Shown here: piece after piece, positions 8,891 through 17,394 of the stretch
Layout of the letters: every line of letters begins with the position of its first letter
Numbering within the stretch: position 1 is the first letter of the stretch
Assembly (NCBI RefSeq): GCF_000719115.1
Contig: NZ_JOEA01000002.1
Location: 275,510 to 339,509 of the forward strand
Source: Lentzea albidocapillata
GTDB lineage: Bacteria; Actinomycetota; Actinomycetes; Mycobacteriales; Pseudonocardiaceae
Direction: 5' to 3'
DNA length: 64,000 nt
Made by a program: the position numbers and the translations under genes
Notes under the pieces: model-generated
Seen by the model: only the letters and a program-made list of their open reading frames with translations
What the model was told of the DNA's origin: nothing
Database searches by the model: none

Positions 8891-9318
8891 CGTTGCTACG
8901 TTGCGTCAGATCGATCATTCCGCACTCGCCCAGAAAGACCAGAACGATCGTGCGTGACATACCATTCCAAGTGAGAGCGAACGACAGTCGCGCAATTGAT
9001 CAAGCATGAAGCCGTACCGACCGAATGGTCGAGCAGCCCTTACTTCTCGATCACCACAATCCCGACAAATAGCAAGATCGCGACTACCGTCCGTGCGGTC
9101 ACAGACGGTTAGCTCAGGTTGACAAACAAAGAAGAGGGCCAACCGTTGTCCGGTATCTGATCCGTCCCGTTCACATAGTCGAGACTCTCGCTCCGCTGCC
9201 GGTGCTCGTGAGCCAGCAGCCCCAGGCGTAGGACAGGTACCGCACATTCGCCGCGGGTGGGGCCATCCGCGTCGGGGGTTTTTGTTCGGGGCTCTGACCG
9301 AGGGGTAGGAGACTCACC
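8891..9318. other. 428-bp intergenic region, AT-richer than its surroundings
   Basis: Apart from the terminator at its left edge, this gap between the UnbV-like gene and the AraC regulator shows no convincing coding frame. Its base composition is clearly less GC-rich than the neighbouring genes. It presumably holds the AraC promoter; I cannot assign -35/-10 boxes with confidence. Short open frames on the minus strand run antisense across it and into the AraC gene, and lack codon bias. Confidence 0.5.
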
Positions 9319-10224
9319 GTGAAAGGCCATTCATCAATCCAATGGCGAACAGAGGCAAACTGCCTCAAGTGCGACAAGATCGGGCTGTGCTCCACGGTCG
9401 GCCGCTGTCTGGCCGAGAGCACCGGAGCGGCCCGGATAACGTCGGTCGCCAAGGCAGTCGACTACATGATCGAGCATCTGCCGGAACCAATCCAGCTCAG
9501 CGATGTCGCACGAGCGGGCACGTTGAGCCCATTTCATTTCCACCGCGTTTTCCGGGACGTCACCACCACGACGCCGGCCCGGTTCCTGACCTCGCTCAGA
9601 ATGGCGGAGGCCCGGCGCCTGCTGCTGGTCACACCGAAGACCGTGACCGACGTGTGCACCTCGATCGGCTATTCCAGCCTGGGGACCTTCATCAGCCAGT
9701 TCGGCAAGCTGACCGGGTTGTCACCGCGCCGGTTCCGGTGCGTCGTCGAGCAGATCGGGCACATTCCCGTCGAGGAGCTCGTCGAGGCGGGTCCGGAGCT
9801 GGCGGCGGCCTCCGGACCGATCGGCGCCGTGACCGGCCTGCACGGTGAGCCCTGCAACGCGTTGCTCGGGCTCTTCCGGCTGAACCGGCCGCAGGAGCTG
9901 CCGACGATGTTCCACGCCATCGCGACCAACCGGCTGGTCGCCCTTCCCCCGGTCGCGGACGGTGACTACGAGCCGATCGCCGTCGCGGTCGGCCCGAGCG
10001 CGACGGTGCGCGACGTGCTGGCCACCCCCATCGGGGTGCTCGGCCGGATCGGGTTCGGCTACTCACCCGTGACCGTCACCGGCGGCCGGTGCCGCCACCC
10101 GTTCCAGGTCGCGTTGCGCAGGCAGCGCCGCTTCGACCCGCCCGTCGAGTTCACCCGGCCGCTGCTGTCCCTCGCACGCCGGCGCGTTCTGCGCATCTCC
10201 CACTCCACTCCCGCCATCGGGTGA
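9319..10224 (+). CDS. AraC-family transcriptional regulator with N-terminal cysteine cluster
   Basis: 301 residues, GTG start at 9319 after GGAG. An AraC/XylS double helix-turn-helix lies at residues ~45-140: KAVDYMIEHLPEPIQLSDVA, LSPFHFHRVFRD, MAEARRLLL and IGYSSLGTFISQFGKLTGLSP. The DNA-binding domain is thus near the N-terminus rather than at the end. The C-terminal ~150 residues look like an effector domain, unassigned. The first 30 residues hold four cysteines (15, 18, 24, 30; CLKCDKIGLC plus GRC), which could bind a metal or sense redox. It lies between the enediyne-type cassette and a HEAT-repeat protein and could control either. It converges on the HEAT gene at a shared terminator. 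Confidence 0.85.
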   Translation: MKGHSSIQWRTEANCLKCDKIGLCSTVGRCLAESTGAARITSVAKAVDYMIEHLPEPIQLSDVARAGTLSPFHFHRVFRDVTTTTPARFLTSLRMAEARRLLLVTPKTVTDVCTSIGYSSLGTFISQFGKLTGLSPRRFRCVVEQIGHIPVEELVEAGPELAAASGPIGAVTGLHGEPCNALLGLFRLNRPQELPTMFHAIATNRLVALPPVADGDYEPIAVAVGPSATVRDVLATPIGVLGRIGFGYSPVTVTGGRCRHPFQVALRRQRRFDPPVEFTRPLLSLARRRVLRISHSTPAIG

Positions 10225-10250
10225 CCTGACCCCGCGACGGGCCCGCACGC

Positions 10251-10288
10251 AAAAAAGCGGGGTGAGCGGCCGAAACCGCTCACCCCGC
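10251..10288. terminator. Bidirectional intrinsic terminator
   Basis: A 13-bp perfect stem (10257-10269 with 10276-10288) with a 6-nt loop, preceded by six A (10251-10256). On the minus strand this is a textbook hairpin plus U-tract for the HEAT-repeat gene. On the plus strand it can also stop the AraC transcript. Confidence 0.85.
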
Positions 10289-10302
10289 TTCGCCGTGCTG
10301 GG

Positions 10303-11520
10303 TCAGGAGTGCATCCAGCCGGTGCGGGTGCAGAACTGCACACCCGGCTCGTCCGCGATGTTGTCCTGGTTGGTGTCCACCTCGGCCTCGTGCGTCGAGT
10401 AGATGTCGAGGGAGTTGACGTCGATCTTGCCGTCGCCGTCCCAGTCGACCAGCTTGCCCTTGAACGTGCCCGTGATGTAGGCGTTGGCCAGCGGGCCGGT
10501 CGGGGTGTCGAGCGTGCCCAGGATGCTGTTGCCCGGGAACAGGATCTCCTCGAGCGAGCTGCCGCGCATCGTCTCGAAGTTGATGTAGCCCCACGTCTGG
10601 ACCGCGCCGCGGACGTAGCGGATCGCGGGCTTGCCCTTGATCTCCATCAGCGGGTCGGTGGTCCACTCGCCGGAACGCTTGGCGGAGACCATCTCGTTGC
10701 GGTGGCCGAGCGAGTCGTTGTCCGCCTGGCCGGACATGAAGATCGGCCGCAGGCCACGCGACTCGAAGAAGAAGCTGCCCCGGCCCGCGCTGGCGTGGTT
10801 GGTCACGCCGCGGAACAGGAAGTTCTCCACGTGCGGCGTGCCGTCGTCGTGCAGGCCCGCCAGGTTCTTGCTGATCACCAGCTGCTGGTCGCGCGTCGCG
10901 GAGTTCGGGCAGGCGTGCGCCTGGCCGTAGCTGCGCGCGAGGCCCTGGGGCGCCAGGGAGATCTTGCCCCAGTGACGGCCGGTGTCGTCGAGCCGCACGT
11001 AGACGTCGACGTCGATGTTGAGCAGGATCGTCTCGTCGAACGTGCGGTCCGGGTCCTGCTTCCACGAACGGCTGTCGAACGCGGGCAGGCCGGTGGTGAG
11101 CTCCGACGCGAACAGCCGGGCCCACTCGCCGACGTCGGCGTCGTCGTCGTTGACGAAGCCCTGCAGCGCCTTGAGCGCCCTGGGGCCGCCGATCTTCTCC
11201 AGCGCCCACAGCGCGTTCCAGCGCACCTCCCGCACGCTGTCGGTCTTCACCGCTTCGGTGAGCAGGTCGACCGCGCCCGGCAGCCCGCGATCCACGTACT
11301 GGAACAGCGACTGCTCCCGGATCATCGGGTCACGGTGGTTCAGCGCCTCCTGCGCGACCTGCTCGTCCGTGCGGACGTCGAGCCGGATCGCGGTCCGCTT
11401 GAGGAACTCCCCGAAATCACTGTTGAGACGTGCGGGGTCACCCTGGAGGTAGTGATCCCAGACAGGGGCCTGTGCTTCTACACCGCTTACCTGTCCCAGA
11501 TCGACAGACTCAAGTGCCAT
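10303..11520 (-). CDS. HEAT-repeat protein with calcium-loop-like C-terminus
   Basis: 405 residues. Residues ~45-125 form HEAT-like helical repeats (EALNHRDPMIREQSLFQYV; AVKTDSVREVRWNALWAL; LQGFVNDDDADVGEWARL). The middle is beta-rich and unassigned. Near the end are two Asp-rich loops, DWDGDGKIDVNSLD and DTNQDNIADE, resembling dockerin or EF-hand calcium loops. No signal peptide is seen. I chose the ATG at 11520 because AAAGGA lies 8 nt upstream; two earlier in-frame starts (11529, 11553) are weaker. I do not recognise the family. It is a single-gene unit ending in the 10251-10288 terminator. About 260 bp with no other gene lie between its start and selB. Confidence 0.6.
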   Translation of the reverse strand: MALESVDLGQVSGVEAQAPVWDHYLQGDPARLNSDFGEFLKRTAIRLDVRTDEQVAQEALNHRDPMIREQSLFQYVDRGLPGAVDLLTEAVKTDSVREVRWNALWALEKIGGPRALKALQGFVNDDDADVGEWARLFASELTTGLPAFDSRSWKQDPDRTFDETILLNIDVDVYVRLDDTGRHWGKISLAPQGLARSYGQAHACPNSATRDQQLVISKNLAGLHDDGTPHVENFLFRGVTNHASAGRGSFFFESRGLRPIFMSGQADNDSLGHRNEMVSAKRSGEWTTDPLMEIKGKPAIRYVRGAVQTWGYINFETMRGSSLEEILFPGNSILGTLDTPTGPLANAYITGTFKGKLVDWDGDGKIDVNSLDIYSTHEAEVDTNQDNIADEPGVQFCTRTGWMHS

Positions 11521-11782
11521 GCCGGTCATCCTTTCCGAACCGATCAGCAACATTGGTTCTAACCGTGGACGCGAGTAAGCCCTGACCAGCTAGAAGAGCG
11601 TGCTGGCCAGCTACTCGACGATCCATTTCCGCTTCGGAGAACCACGTTGAGGACATTAATCCCGGGTGAGCGGATGAATTCCGGGCTGCTCTTCAACGCT
11701 GTCTCCACTAAAGCCGGGTTCACGGCCGCAGTCAACGCGGTACGCTAATCGAGCAATCGAGCGTAAAAACATCGATAAATGC

Positions 11783-13552
11783 CTACGAGAGCTCTCTCGC
11801 GCCGTCCGGCCGCCGTCGTGTGACACCCGCCCGGTCCAGCAGTTCGAGCAGCGGCACGGCGGTGCGGCGGGTCGTGTCCCAGGCCTGGCGCGCCTGACTG
11901 ACGGTGAAGGGTGCCGCCACCTCTCGCAGCACCTCGGCAGCCAGCCGATCCGCGCCCGGCAGCACCACCACACCGGGCGCGAGCTGGAGCAGCCGGCCCG
12001 CTCGGACCGCGCTGCCCAGTTCCGCCGCTCCGAGGCCCGCCTGCGCGAGCTGACGCGCCTCGGGAGCACGGAAGGGGTTCTGCCGCAACAACTCCCCGAT
12101 CGTCGCGAGTCCCTTCTCGACAGCGTCCGGTAGCGCGGCACGTCCCGCCACCACACCGTCCTCCGCGGACAGACCGGCGGCGCGCACGAGTTCGCGGGTG
12201 ACCTCGGCCGACGGCACGGAGAGCCGATCGGCGAGCACTGGCAAGGGCATCCCTCGCACCAACGGCCGTTCCGCGCACCAGCCGGCCACCTCGTCCCGTG
12301 CCTGGCCGACGAGCGACTCCCACGTGGCCGGGTCCGCGTGCCAGCCTCCGGCGACCGGCCGTCCGGTGCCGGGCAGGCCGGCGGACCGGAAGTCGCCCTC
12401 GCGCAGGAACCGCCTACGCCGCAACAGATCCATCGCCATCCCGGGCAGGTCGACCTGCTCGCCGTCCTGGCCGGCCAGTGCCACCAGTTCCGCGCCCCTG
12501 CGCACCCCCGCACCCCGGCGCGTCAGCTCCGCGGGCCACACGTCCACGACCACCGCCCCCACCGGCGCACCGGCACCTCCCGGATCGCGAAGCAACAGCC
12601 GGTCGCCGGGCCGCACCGGCACCGCGCACGCCGTGCGGAGCCTCGCCGCTCCCGGCCCCAGCGCGCGGACCCGCACGGGCACGGCCGCCGTGCCGAAGTG
12701 CACCATCAGCGCCTGAGCACGCGGCGGACCGCCACACCACAGGACGTCGAACTCGTCCACCGGACGCCATGCTTCCGGCGGCGCGAGCAACGCGTCGCCA
12801 CGGCGCACGTCCACCCGCCCGCCCGCCACGTTCACAGCCACCCTGCGGATCGGACGCACGACGGCCACCGGGCGCTCGCACACCTGCAGGCCCCGCACTC
12901 GGAGCAGCAGGCCCGTGCGCGCGCAGCGGAGCCGGTCACCGAGGCGCACCGAACCACTCGCCAGGGTGGCGGTGACGACGGTGCCGGCGCCGGTCACGGT
13001 GAACGAGCGGTCCACCCAGAGCCTCACGTCCGCGCTGTCGTCCGCCGCCTCGTCCTGGCCCGCCACCGCCGCGTCCAGGCCCGCGCGCAACTCCGGCAGA
13101 CCCGCGCCGGTCAACGCGCTCACCGCGAACACGGGGATGCCGGACAGAGAGGTGCCCGCGAGGGCGCGGCGGGCCTCGGCGGCGACCGGCCGCGGGTCCG
13201 CGCGATCGGACTTGGTGACCACCAGCACGCCCCGGCCGGTGCCCAGCGCGTCCAGCGCCGCGAGGTGCTCGGCCGACTGGGCGGACCAGCCCTCGTCCGC
13301 GGCCACGGCGAACAGCACCGCCGGCGCGGGTGCGGCTCCGGCGAGCATCGTGGCCACCAGCCTGCGGTGCCCCGGAACGTCCACGAAGGACACTTCGGCA
13401 CCGCTGGGCAGCCGGGTCCACACGAAGCCGAGGCCGATACTCATCCCGCGGGCCCGCTCCTGCGCCCAGCGGTCGGGTTCTCTCCCCGTCAAGGCCCTGA
13501 CCAGCGCGGACTTGCCGTGGTCGACGTGGCCGGCGGTCACGATCACCGGCAC
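11783..13552 (-). CDS. selB: Selenocysteine-specific translation elongation factor SelB
   Basis: 589 residues. GTP-binding motifs are at the N-terminus: GHVDHGKS (G1), VDVPGHRRLV (G3) and TKSD (G4), followed by EF-Tu-like beta-barrel domains and a C-terminal region of winged-helix repeats (the last ~250 residues, including the PFRAPEAR and PFTVSQARQAWDTTRRTAVPLLELLDRAGVT-type segments). It delivers Sec-tRNA to ribosomes at UGA codons next to a SECIS hairpin. I chose the GTG at 13552: it gives MPVIVTAGHVDHG as expected for the family and overlaps the selA end by 10 nt. The open frame continues further upstream but only as an overlap with selA. It is cotranscribed with selA. Confidence 0.95.
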   Translation of the reverse strand: MPVIVTAGHVDHGKSALVRALTGREPDRWAQERARGMSIGLGFVWTRLPSGAEVSFVDVPGHRRLVATMLAGAAPAPAVLFAVAADEGWSAQSAEHLAALDALGTGRGVLVVTKSDRADPRPVAAEARRALAGTSLSGIPVFAVSALTGAGLPELRAGLDAAVAGQDEAADDSADVRLWVDRSFTVTGAGTVVTATLASGSVRLGDRLRCARTGLLLRVRGLQVCERPVAVVRPIRRVAVNVAGGRVDVRRGDALLAPPEAWRPVDEFDVLWCGGPPRAQALMVHFGTAAVPVRVRALGPGAARLRTACAVPVRPGDRLLLRDPGGAGAPVGAVVVDVWPAELTRRGAGVRRGAELVALAGQDGEQVDLPGMAMDLLRRRRFLREGDFRSAGLPGTGRPVAGGWHADPATWESLVGQARDEVAGWCAERPLVRGMPLPVLADRLSVPSAEVTRELVRAAGLSAEDGVVAGRAALPDAVEKGLATIGELLRQNPFRAPEARQLAQAGLGAAELGSAVRAGRLLQLAPGVVVLPGADRLAAEVLREVAAPFTVSQARQAWDTTRRTAVPLLELLDRAGVTRRRPDGARELS

Positions 13553-14817
13553 GGCGGAGCGCCTGCCGCAAGGACCGCACGCGCCAGCGCGTCGTCGTCG
13601 GCCGGATCGACCGTGCGCAGGTCGAGCAGGCACCGCCCGCCTTCGACCCGTCCGACGACCCGCTCCGCGCGCAGCGCCGCTGCGAACCGTTCCGGCAGGG
13701 CGACGGCGAAACTGGACAGCCGCACACCCGGCGCCGCCCCACCGCCCACCACCGAGGTGGTCGCGACGACCTCGGCACCACCCACGGCCGAAGCGAGCGC
13801 GTGAGCCCTGCACTCCAGCGAGGCGGTGTCCGCCGACAGCATCACCGCGACCGGGGACTCCGGACCACGCAACGTCGCCTCCAGTGCGGCCAGCACCAGC
13901 TTCCCCGCCCGCAACGCCCGTGCGGCCGGATGCCTGCGCAACGCGGTCACGAGGTCCCGGTCGCCCAGCAGCAGCCCGCCCTGGGGTCCGCCCAGCAGCT
14001 TGTCCGCGCTCGCGGTCACCAGCGCCGCGCCGCACCGCAGTGCCGTCGTCGCGTCCGGCTCGTCGGGCAGCCGTGGATCGGGTGCGAGCAGCCCGGAGCC
14101 GATGTCCACGACCACCGGGACCCCGCAGCCCGCCAGTTCCGCCACGCTCGCGGCCGACGTGAAGCCCTCGACGCGGAAGTTCGACGGATGCACCTTCAGC
14201 ACGAACCCGGTGTCCGGTCCGATCGCGGCGGTGTAGTCACGCGCGGTCGTCCGGTTGGTGGTGCCGACCTCGCGCAGCCGCGCTCCCCCGGCGGTCAGCA
14301 GGTCGGGGATGCGGAACCCGTCGCCGATCTCGACCATCTCGCCCCTGCTGATCACGATCTCGCGTCCCGGCGCCAACGCCAAGGCGCACAACAGCAACGC
14401 GGCGGCGTTGTTGTTCACGACGTGTGCCGCCCCGGCGTCCGGCACGGCCTCGCACAAGGCAGCGAGGGCTCCCCTGCCACGCACGGCACGGCGTCCGGTG
14501 GCGAGGTCGAACTCGACGTCCGTCCATCCCGCGGCCGCGGACAGCGCCGCACGGGCGGCGGCGGACAGCGGCGCGCGTCCGAGGTTGGTGTGGATCAGCA
14601 CTCCCGTGGCGTTCAGCACCGGGCGCGCGGCGTGGCGGCCGAGCACGGCCATCGCGGCCTCCGGCACCTCGGCGGAACTCAGCCGGCCTTCCCGTGCCGC
14701 CTCCTGTGCCGCGTGGATCGCCGATCTGACCGCCGCACGGCCGTGCACCGCCACCGCCTCGCGCAACGGCGAGGAGGCGAGCAGCGCACCCGTGCTCGGG
14801 ATGGTCCGCCGCGACAT
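13543..14817 (-). CDS. selA: L-seryl-tRNA(Sec) selenium transferase SelA
   Basis: 424 residues. This PLP enzyme converts Ser-tRNA(Sec) to Sec-tRNA(Sec) using selenophosphate. Family motifs are NATGVLIHTNLGRAPLS, VNNNAAALLL, SRGEMVEIGDGFRIPD, GTTNRT and SADKLLGGPQGG, with the PLP lysine at about residue 273. Length is slightly under the E. coli enzyme. The ATG at 14817 lies only 20 nt after the CCA end of the tRNA-Sec gene, so tRNA-Sec, selA and selB probably share one transcript. selD is divergent on the other side. Confidence 0.96.
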   Translation of the reverse strand: MSRRTIPSTGALLASSPLREAVAVHGRAAVRSAIHAAQEAAREGRLSSAEVPEAAMAVLGRHAARPVLNATGVLIHTNLGRAPLSAAARAALSAAAGWTDVEFDLATGRRAVRGRGALAALCEAVPDAGAAHVVNNNAAALLLCALALAPGREIVISRGEMVEIGDGFRIPDLLTAGGARLREVGTTNRTTARDYTAAIGPDTGFVLKVHPSNFRVEGFTSAASVAELAGCGVPVVVDIGSGLLAPDPRLPDEPDATTALRCGAALVTASADKLLGGPQGGLLLGDRDLVTALRRHPAARALRAGKLVLAALEATLRGPESPVAVMLSADTASLECRAHALASAVGGAEVVATTSVVGGGAAPGVRLSSFAVALPERFAAALRAERVVGRVEGGRCLLDLRTVDPADDDALARAVLAAGAPPCR

Positions 14818-14837
14818 GCAGCCTCCACCGTCGTCTG

Positions 14838-14932
14838 TGGCGGAGGCGGACGGGAATCGAACCCGCCGGCGGCAGGTCCTGCCGCCCGTCGGTGTTGAAG
14901 ACCGCGCCGGTCACCAGACCGGATACGCCTCC
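14838..14932 (-). tRNA. selC: tRNA-Sec (anticodon TCA)
   Basis: 95 nt including an encoded G73-CCA end. It reads on the minus strand with acceptor GGAGGCG pairing to CGCCTCC, a long 6-bp D stem (CCGGTC/GACCGG), anticodon loop CTTCAAC with TCA, and an extended variable arm with an 8-bp stem (GGCGGCAG/CTGCCGCC). The T loop is TTCGATT. The long D stem, long variable arm, TCA anticodon and position next to selA identify it as the selenocysteine tRNA. Confidence 0.95.
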
Positions 14933-14998
14933 CCGGCGCTGTCCAGGATCGGCAAGCCGGCGGAACATCGACTTCTCCTGGCTTGCCAAGGTCAGCTC

Positions 14999-15973
14999 AT
15001 GACCACTCCCAGACTGACCGAGACCGCCGCCGGTGGCGGTTGCGCGTGCAAGATCCCTCCCGGCGAACTGGAGGACCTCCTCGCCAAGGGCATCCCCGCG
15101 TTCCCGGGCCTGCTGGTGGGCACCGGGGACGACGCGGCGGCGATCCGGATCGACGGCGAACGCGCCGTGCTGTCCACTGTGGACTTCTTCCCGCCCGTGG
15201 TCGACGACGCCCGCGACTGGGGCCGCATCGCCGCCGCCAACGCCCTGTCGGACGTCTACGCCATGGGCGGTGAGCCGGTGCTCGCGGTGAACCTCCTGTG
15301 CTGGCCGCGCGCGACACTGCCGATGGAACTCGCCGCCGAGGTCCTGGGCGGCGGGGCGGAGATCGCGGCGCAGGCGCGGTGCCCGGTCGCGGGAGGCCAC
15401 AGCATCGACGACGCCGAACCCAAGTACGGCATGGCCGTCACGGGCATCGCCCACCCGGATCGCTTGCTGCGCAACAGTTCCGGCCTGCCGGGCACACCGC
15501 TGTCGCTGACCAAGCCGCTGGGGATCGGTGTCCTCAACACCCGCCACAAAGCGACCGGCGAGGTGTTCGCCAACGCCGTGGCCACGATGGTGACCTTGAA
15601 CGCCATCGCGTCACGGGCCGCGGTGGCCGCCGGAATCCGGTGCGGCACGGACATAACCGGCTTCGGGCTGCTCGGCCACACCCTCGAACTGGCCAGGGCC
15701 AGCGGCCTGACCGCGGTGATCGACAGCTCGGCGGTGCCGGTGCTCGACGGCGCGTTCGAAGCGGTGCGCGACGGCTTCGTCAGCGGTGGTACCCGGCGCA
15801 ACCTGGAGTGGGTCCGCCCGCACAGCGACCTCGGCGGCGTGGACGAGACCACCGCGGTGCTGCTCGCCGACGCGCAGACGTCCGGGGGCCTGCTGCTGGC
15901 CGGCGAGATCCCCGGCGCACCGGTGATCGGCGAGCTGGTCCCCCGCCGCGAGCACCTCCTCGTCGTGCGCTGA
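14999..15973 (+). CDS. selD: Selenophosphate synthase SelD
   Basis: 324 residues. It makes selenophosphate from selenide and ATP for SelA. The N-terminal active-site loop is GGGCACKIPPGEL, with cysteines and lysine at the catalytic positions; this is the Cys form, with no in-frame UGA here. DDAAAIRI, then FFPPVVDD, ANALSDVYAMGG and AGGHSIDDAEPKYGMAVTG follow the AIRS-like ATP-binding pattern. DITGFGLLGH is also typical. The ATG at 14999 has AAGG 7 nt upstream. A longer open frame to the left passes through the tRNA gene and is not real. It is divergent from the tRNA-Sec-selA-selB unit. Confidence 0.95.
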   Translation: MTTPRLTETAAGGGCACKIPPGELEDLLAKGIPAFPGLLVGTGDDAAAIRIDGERAVLSTVDFFPPVVDDARDWGRIAAANALSDVYAMGGEPVLAVNLLCWPRATLPMELAAEVLGGGAEIAAQARCPVAGGHSIDDAEPKYGMAVTGIAHPDRLLRNSSGLPGTPLSLTKPLGIGVLNTRHKATGEVFANAVATMVTLNAIASRAAVAAGIRCGTDITGFGLLGHTLELARASGLTAVIDSSAVPVLDGAFEAVRDGFVSGGTRRNLEWVRPHSDLGGVDETTAVLLADAQTSGGLLLAGEIPGAPVIGELVPRREHLLVVR

Positions 15974-16011
15974 CGTGTCCGTTTCGCCCGTTCCCCCAAT
16001 CGTGTGACCTC

Positions 16012-16035
16012 ATTTGACAAATGAAATTGTCAAAT
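16012..16035. promoter_or_regulatory. Palindromic operator upstream of ArsR-type regulator
   Basis: ATTTGACAA (16012-16020) and TTGTCAAAT (16027-16035) form a 9-bp perfect inverted repeat with a 6-nt spacer. It overlaps the first possible ATG (16034) of the HTH gene and contains TTGACA-like hexamers. It is probably the autoregulatory site. Confidence 0.7.
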
Positions 16036-16666
16036 GAACGATGGGTCCATGGGCAGCGGCATGAACTACCTCGGCGACCCGGACGCGGTGGCGGCCGTGC
16101 TGGCCCCACTGCGCCGGAAACTGCTGGCCAGGCTGCGTGAGCCCGCGTCGGCGACCCAGCTCGCCGCGGCGCTCGACCTGCCGCGGCAGAAGGTCAACTA
16201 CCACCTGCGCGCGCTGGAGACAGCGGGCCTGGTCGAGCTGGTCGAGGAGCGTCAGCGCCGTGGGTGCGTGGAGCGCATCATGCGGGCCCGGCCGGGCGCG
16301 TTCGTCGTGGATCCGACGGTGGTGAGCCACGACGAGGACTCGCCGGCCCAGCTCAGCCTGATCCAGGACCAGTACGCGGCCGAGCACCTCGTCGACGTCG
16401 CCGCAGCGACGGTCCGGGACGTCGCGCGGATGCAGGTCAAGGCCGACGAGACGGGCAAGCGCCTGCTCACCTTCACCGCCGAGACCGACGTGCGGTTCGC
16501 GAGTCCCGCGGACGTGCACGGCTTCACCGACGAGCTGACCGCGGCGCTGCGCGAGATCGCGGCCCGGTACGACACGCCGGACGGCCGCCAGTACCGGGTC
16601 GTGGTCGGCGGTCACCCGACCCCCAAGCCGATTGACAAGTCGAACGAACAGGGAGAGAACCGATGA
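16034..16666 (+). CDS. ArsR-type winged-helix transcriptional regulator
   Basis: Up to 210 residues. The N-terminal winged helix reads LAPLRRKLLARLREPASATQLAAAL, LPRQKVNYHLRALETAGLVEL and RGCVERIMRA, the layout of ArsR/HTH_20 regulators controlling SRPBCC (AHSA1) genes. The C-terminal half is an unassigned alpha/beta domain. Start uncertain: the ATG at 16034 lies inside the palindromic operator, and ATGs at 16049 and 16061 are possible. The stop overlaps the SRPBCC start by 4 nt (ATGA). Regulator plus SRPBCC plus VOC protein forms a compact stress- or ligand-responsive operon. The ligand is unknown. Confidence 0.85.
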   Translation: MNDGSMGSGMNYLGDPDAVAAVLAPLRRKLLARLREPASATQLAAALDLPRQKVNYHLRALETAGLVELVEERQRRGCVERIMRARPGAFVVDPTVVSHDEDSPAQLSLIQDQYAAEHLVDVAAATVRDVARMQVKADETGKRLLTFTAETDVRFASPADVHGFTDELTAALREIAARYDTPDGRQYRVVVGGHPTPKPIDKSNEQGENR

Positions 16667-17379
16667 GTGACGTCCAGGCCACCGACACCCCGCGGCTGGA
16701 GATCCGGGTGACGACCACGGTCGACGCCGCCTGGCGGGCACTGCGCGACAAGGACGTGATCAGGCAGTGGCACGCGTGGCAGTCCGGTGAGCTCGAGGCC
16801 GAGCTCGACTCGATCTACTTCACCGACGTGGTCGAGGACGCCGAGAACCACACGCTCGTCCCGAACGGTGGTGACCGGTTCGAGATCCGCGAGGACGGCG
16901 ACGCCGTGCGCATCACGCTGGTCCGCGCACCGCTGAGCGGCGACGCCGAGTGGGACGCGTACTACGACGACGTCACCGAGGGCTGGACCTCGTTCCTGCA
17001 GCAGCTGCGGTTCGCCCTGGAGCGCAAGCCGGGCGAGCAGCGGCGCACGCTGTTCTTCGGCAACCGCCAGACGTACTCGGGCACCGTGATCGAGCGCCTG
17101 GAACTGGACTCCGCGGGCGAGCCGGGAAGCCGCTACAGCGCCACTCTCGCCGGAGAGGCGATCGAGGGCGAGGTGTGGTTCCGCTCGGAGCACCAGTTCG
17201 GCGTCACCGTCGACTCCTGGGGCGAGGGCCTGCTGATCATCGCGGGTACCGGGCCGTCCGCGACCGACCCGGCCGGGACGTCGATGGCGCTGCTGAGCAC
17301 CTACGGCCTGGCCGACGACGTGTACTCCCTGCTCGACAAGCGGTGGTCCCAGTGGTGGGCCGACAACACGGGCAAGTGA
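16663..17379 (+). CDS. SRPBCC/AHSA1 domain protein
   Basis: 238 residues. The START/Bet v1-like pattern is clear at the N-terminus (LEIRVTTTVDAAWRALRDKDVIRQWHAW) and in GWTSFLQQLRFALE, typical of the C-terminal helix of one AHSA1 unit. A further ~100 residues follow, possibly a second degenerate unit. Such proteins bind hydrophobic ligands. The ATG overlaps the regulator stop by 4 nt, so the pair is translationally coupled and the regulator probably controls it. A VOC gene follows 15 nt later. Confidence 0.8.
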   Translation: MSDVQATDTPRLEIRVTTTVDAAWRALRDKDVIRQWHAWQSGELEAELDSIYFTDVVEDAENHTLVPNGGDRFEIREDGDAVRITLVRAPLSGDAEWDAYYDDVTEGWTSFLQQLRFALERKPGEQRRTLFFGNRQTYSGTVIERLELDSAGEPGSRYSATLAGEAIEGEVWFRSEHQFGVTVDSWGEGLLIIAGTGPSATDPAGTSMALLSTYGLADDVYSLLDKRWSQWWADNTGK

Positions 17380-17394
17380 GCGAGGAGAATTCTC

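Noticed and set aside
15040..15060. Possible selenocysteine codon in SelD
   Set aside because: The active-site loop reads GGGCACKI with TGC cysteine codons and no in-frame TGA.
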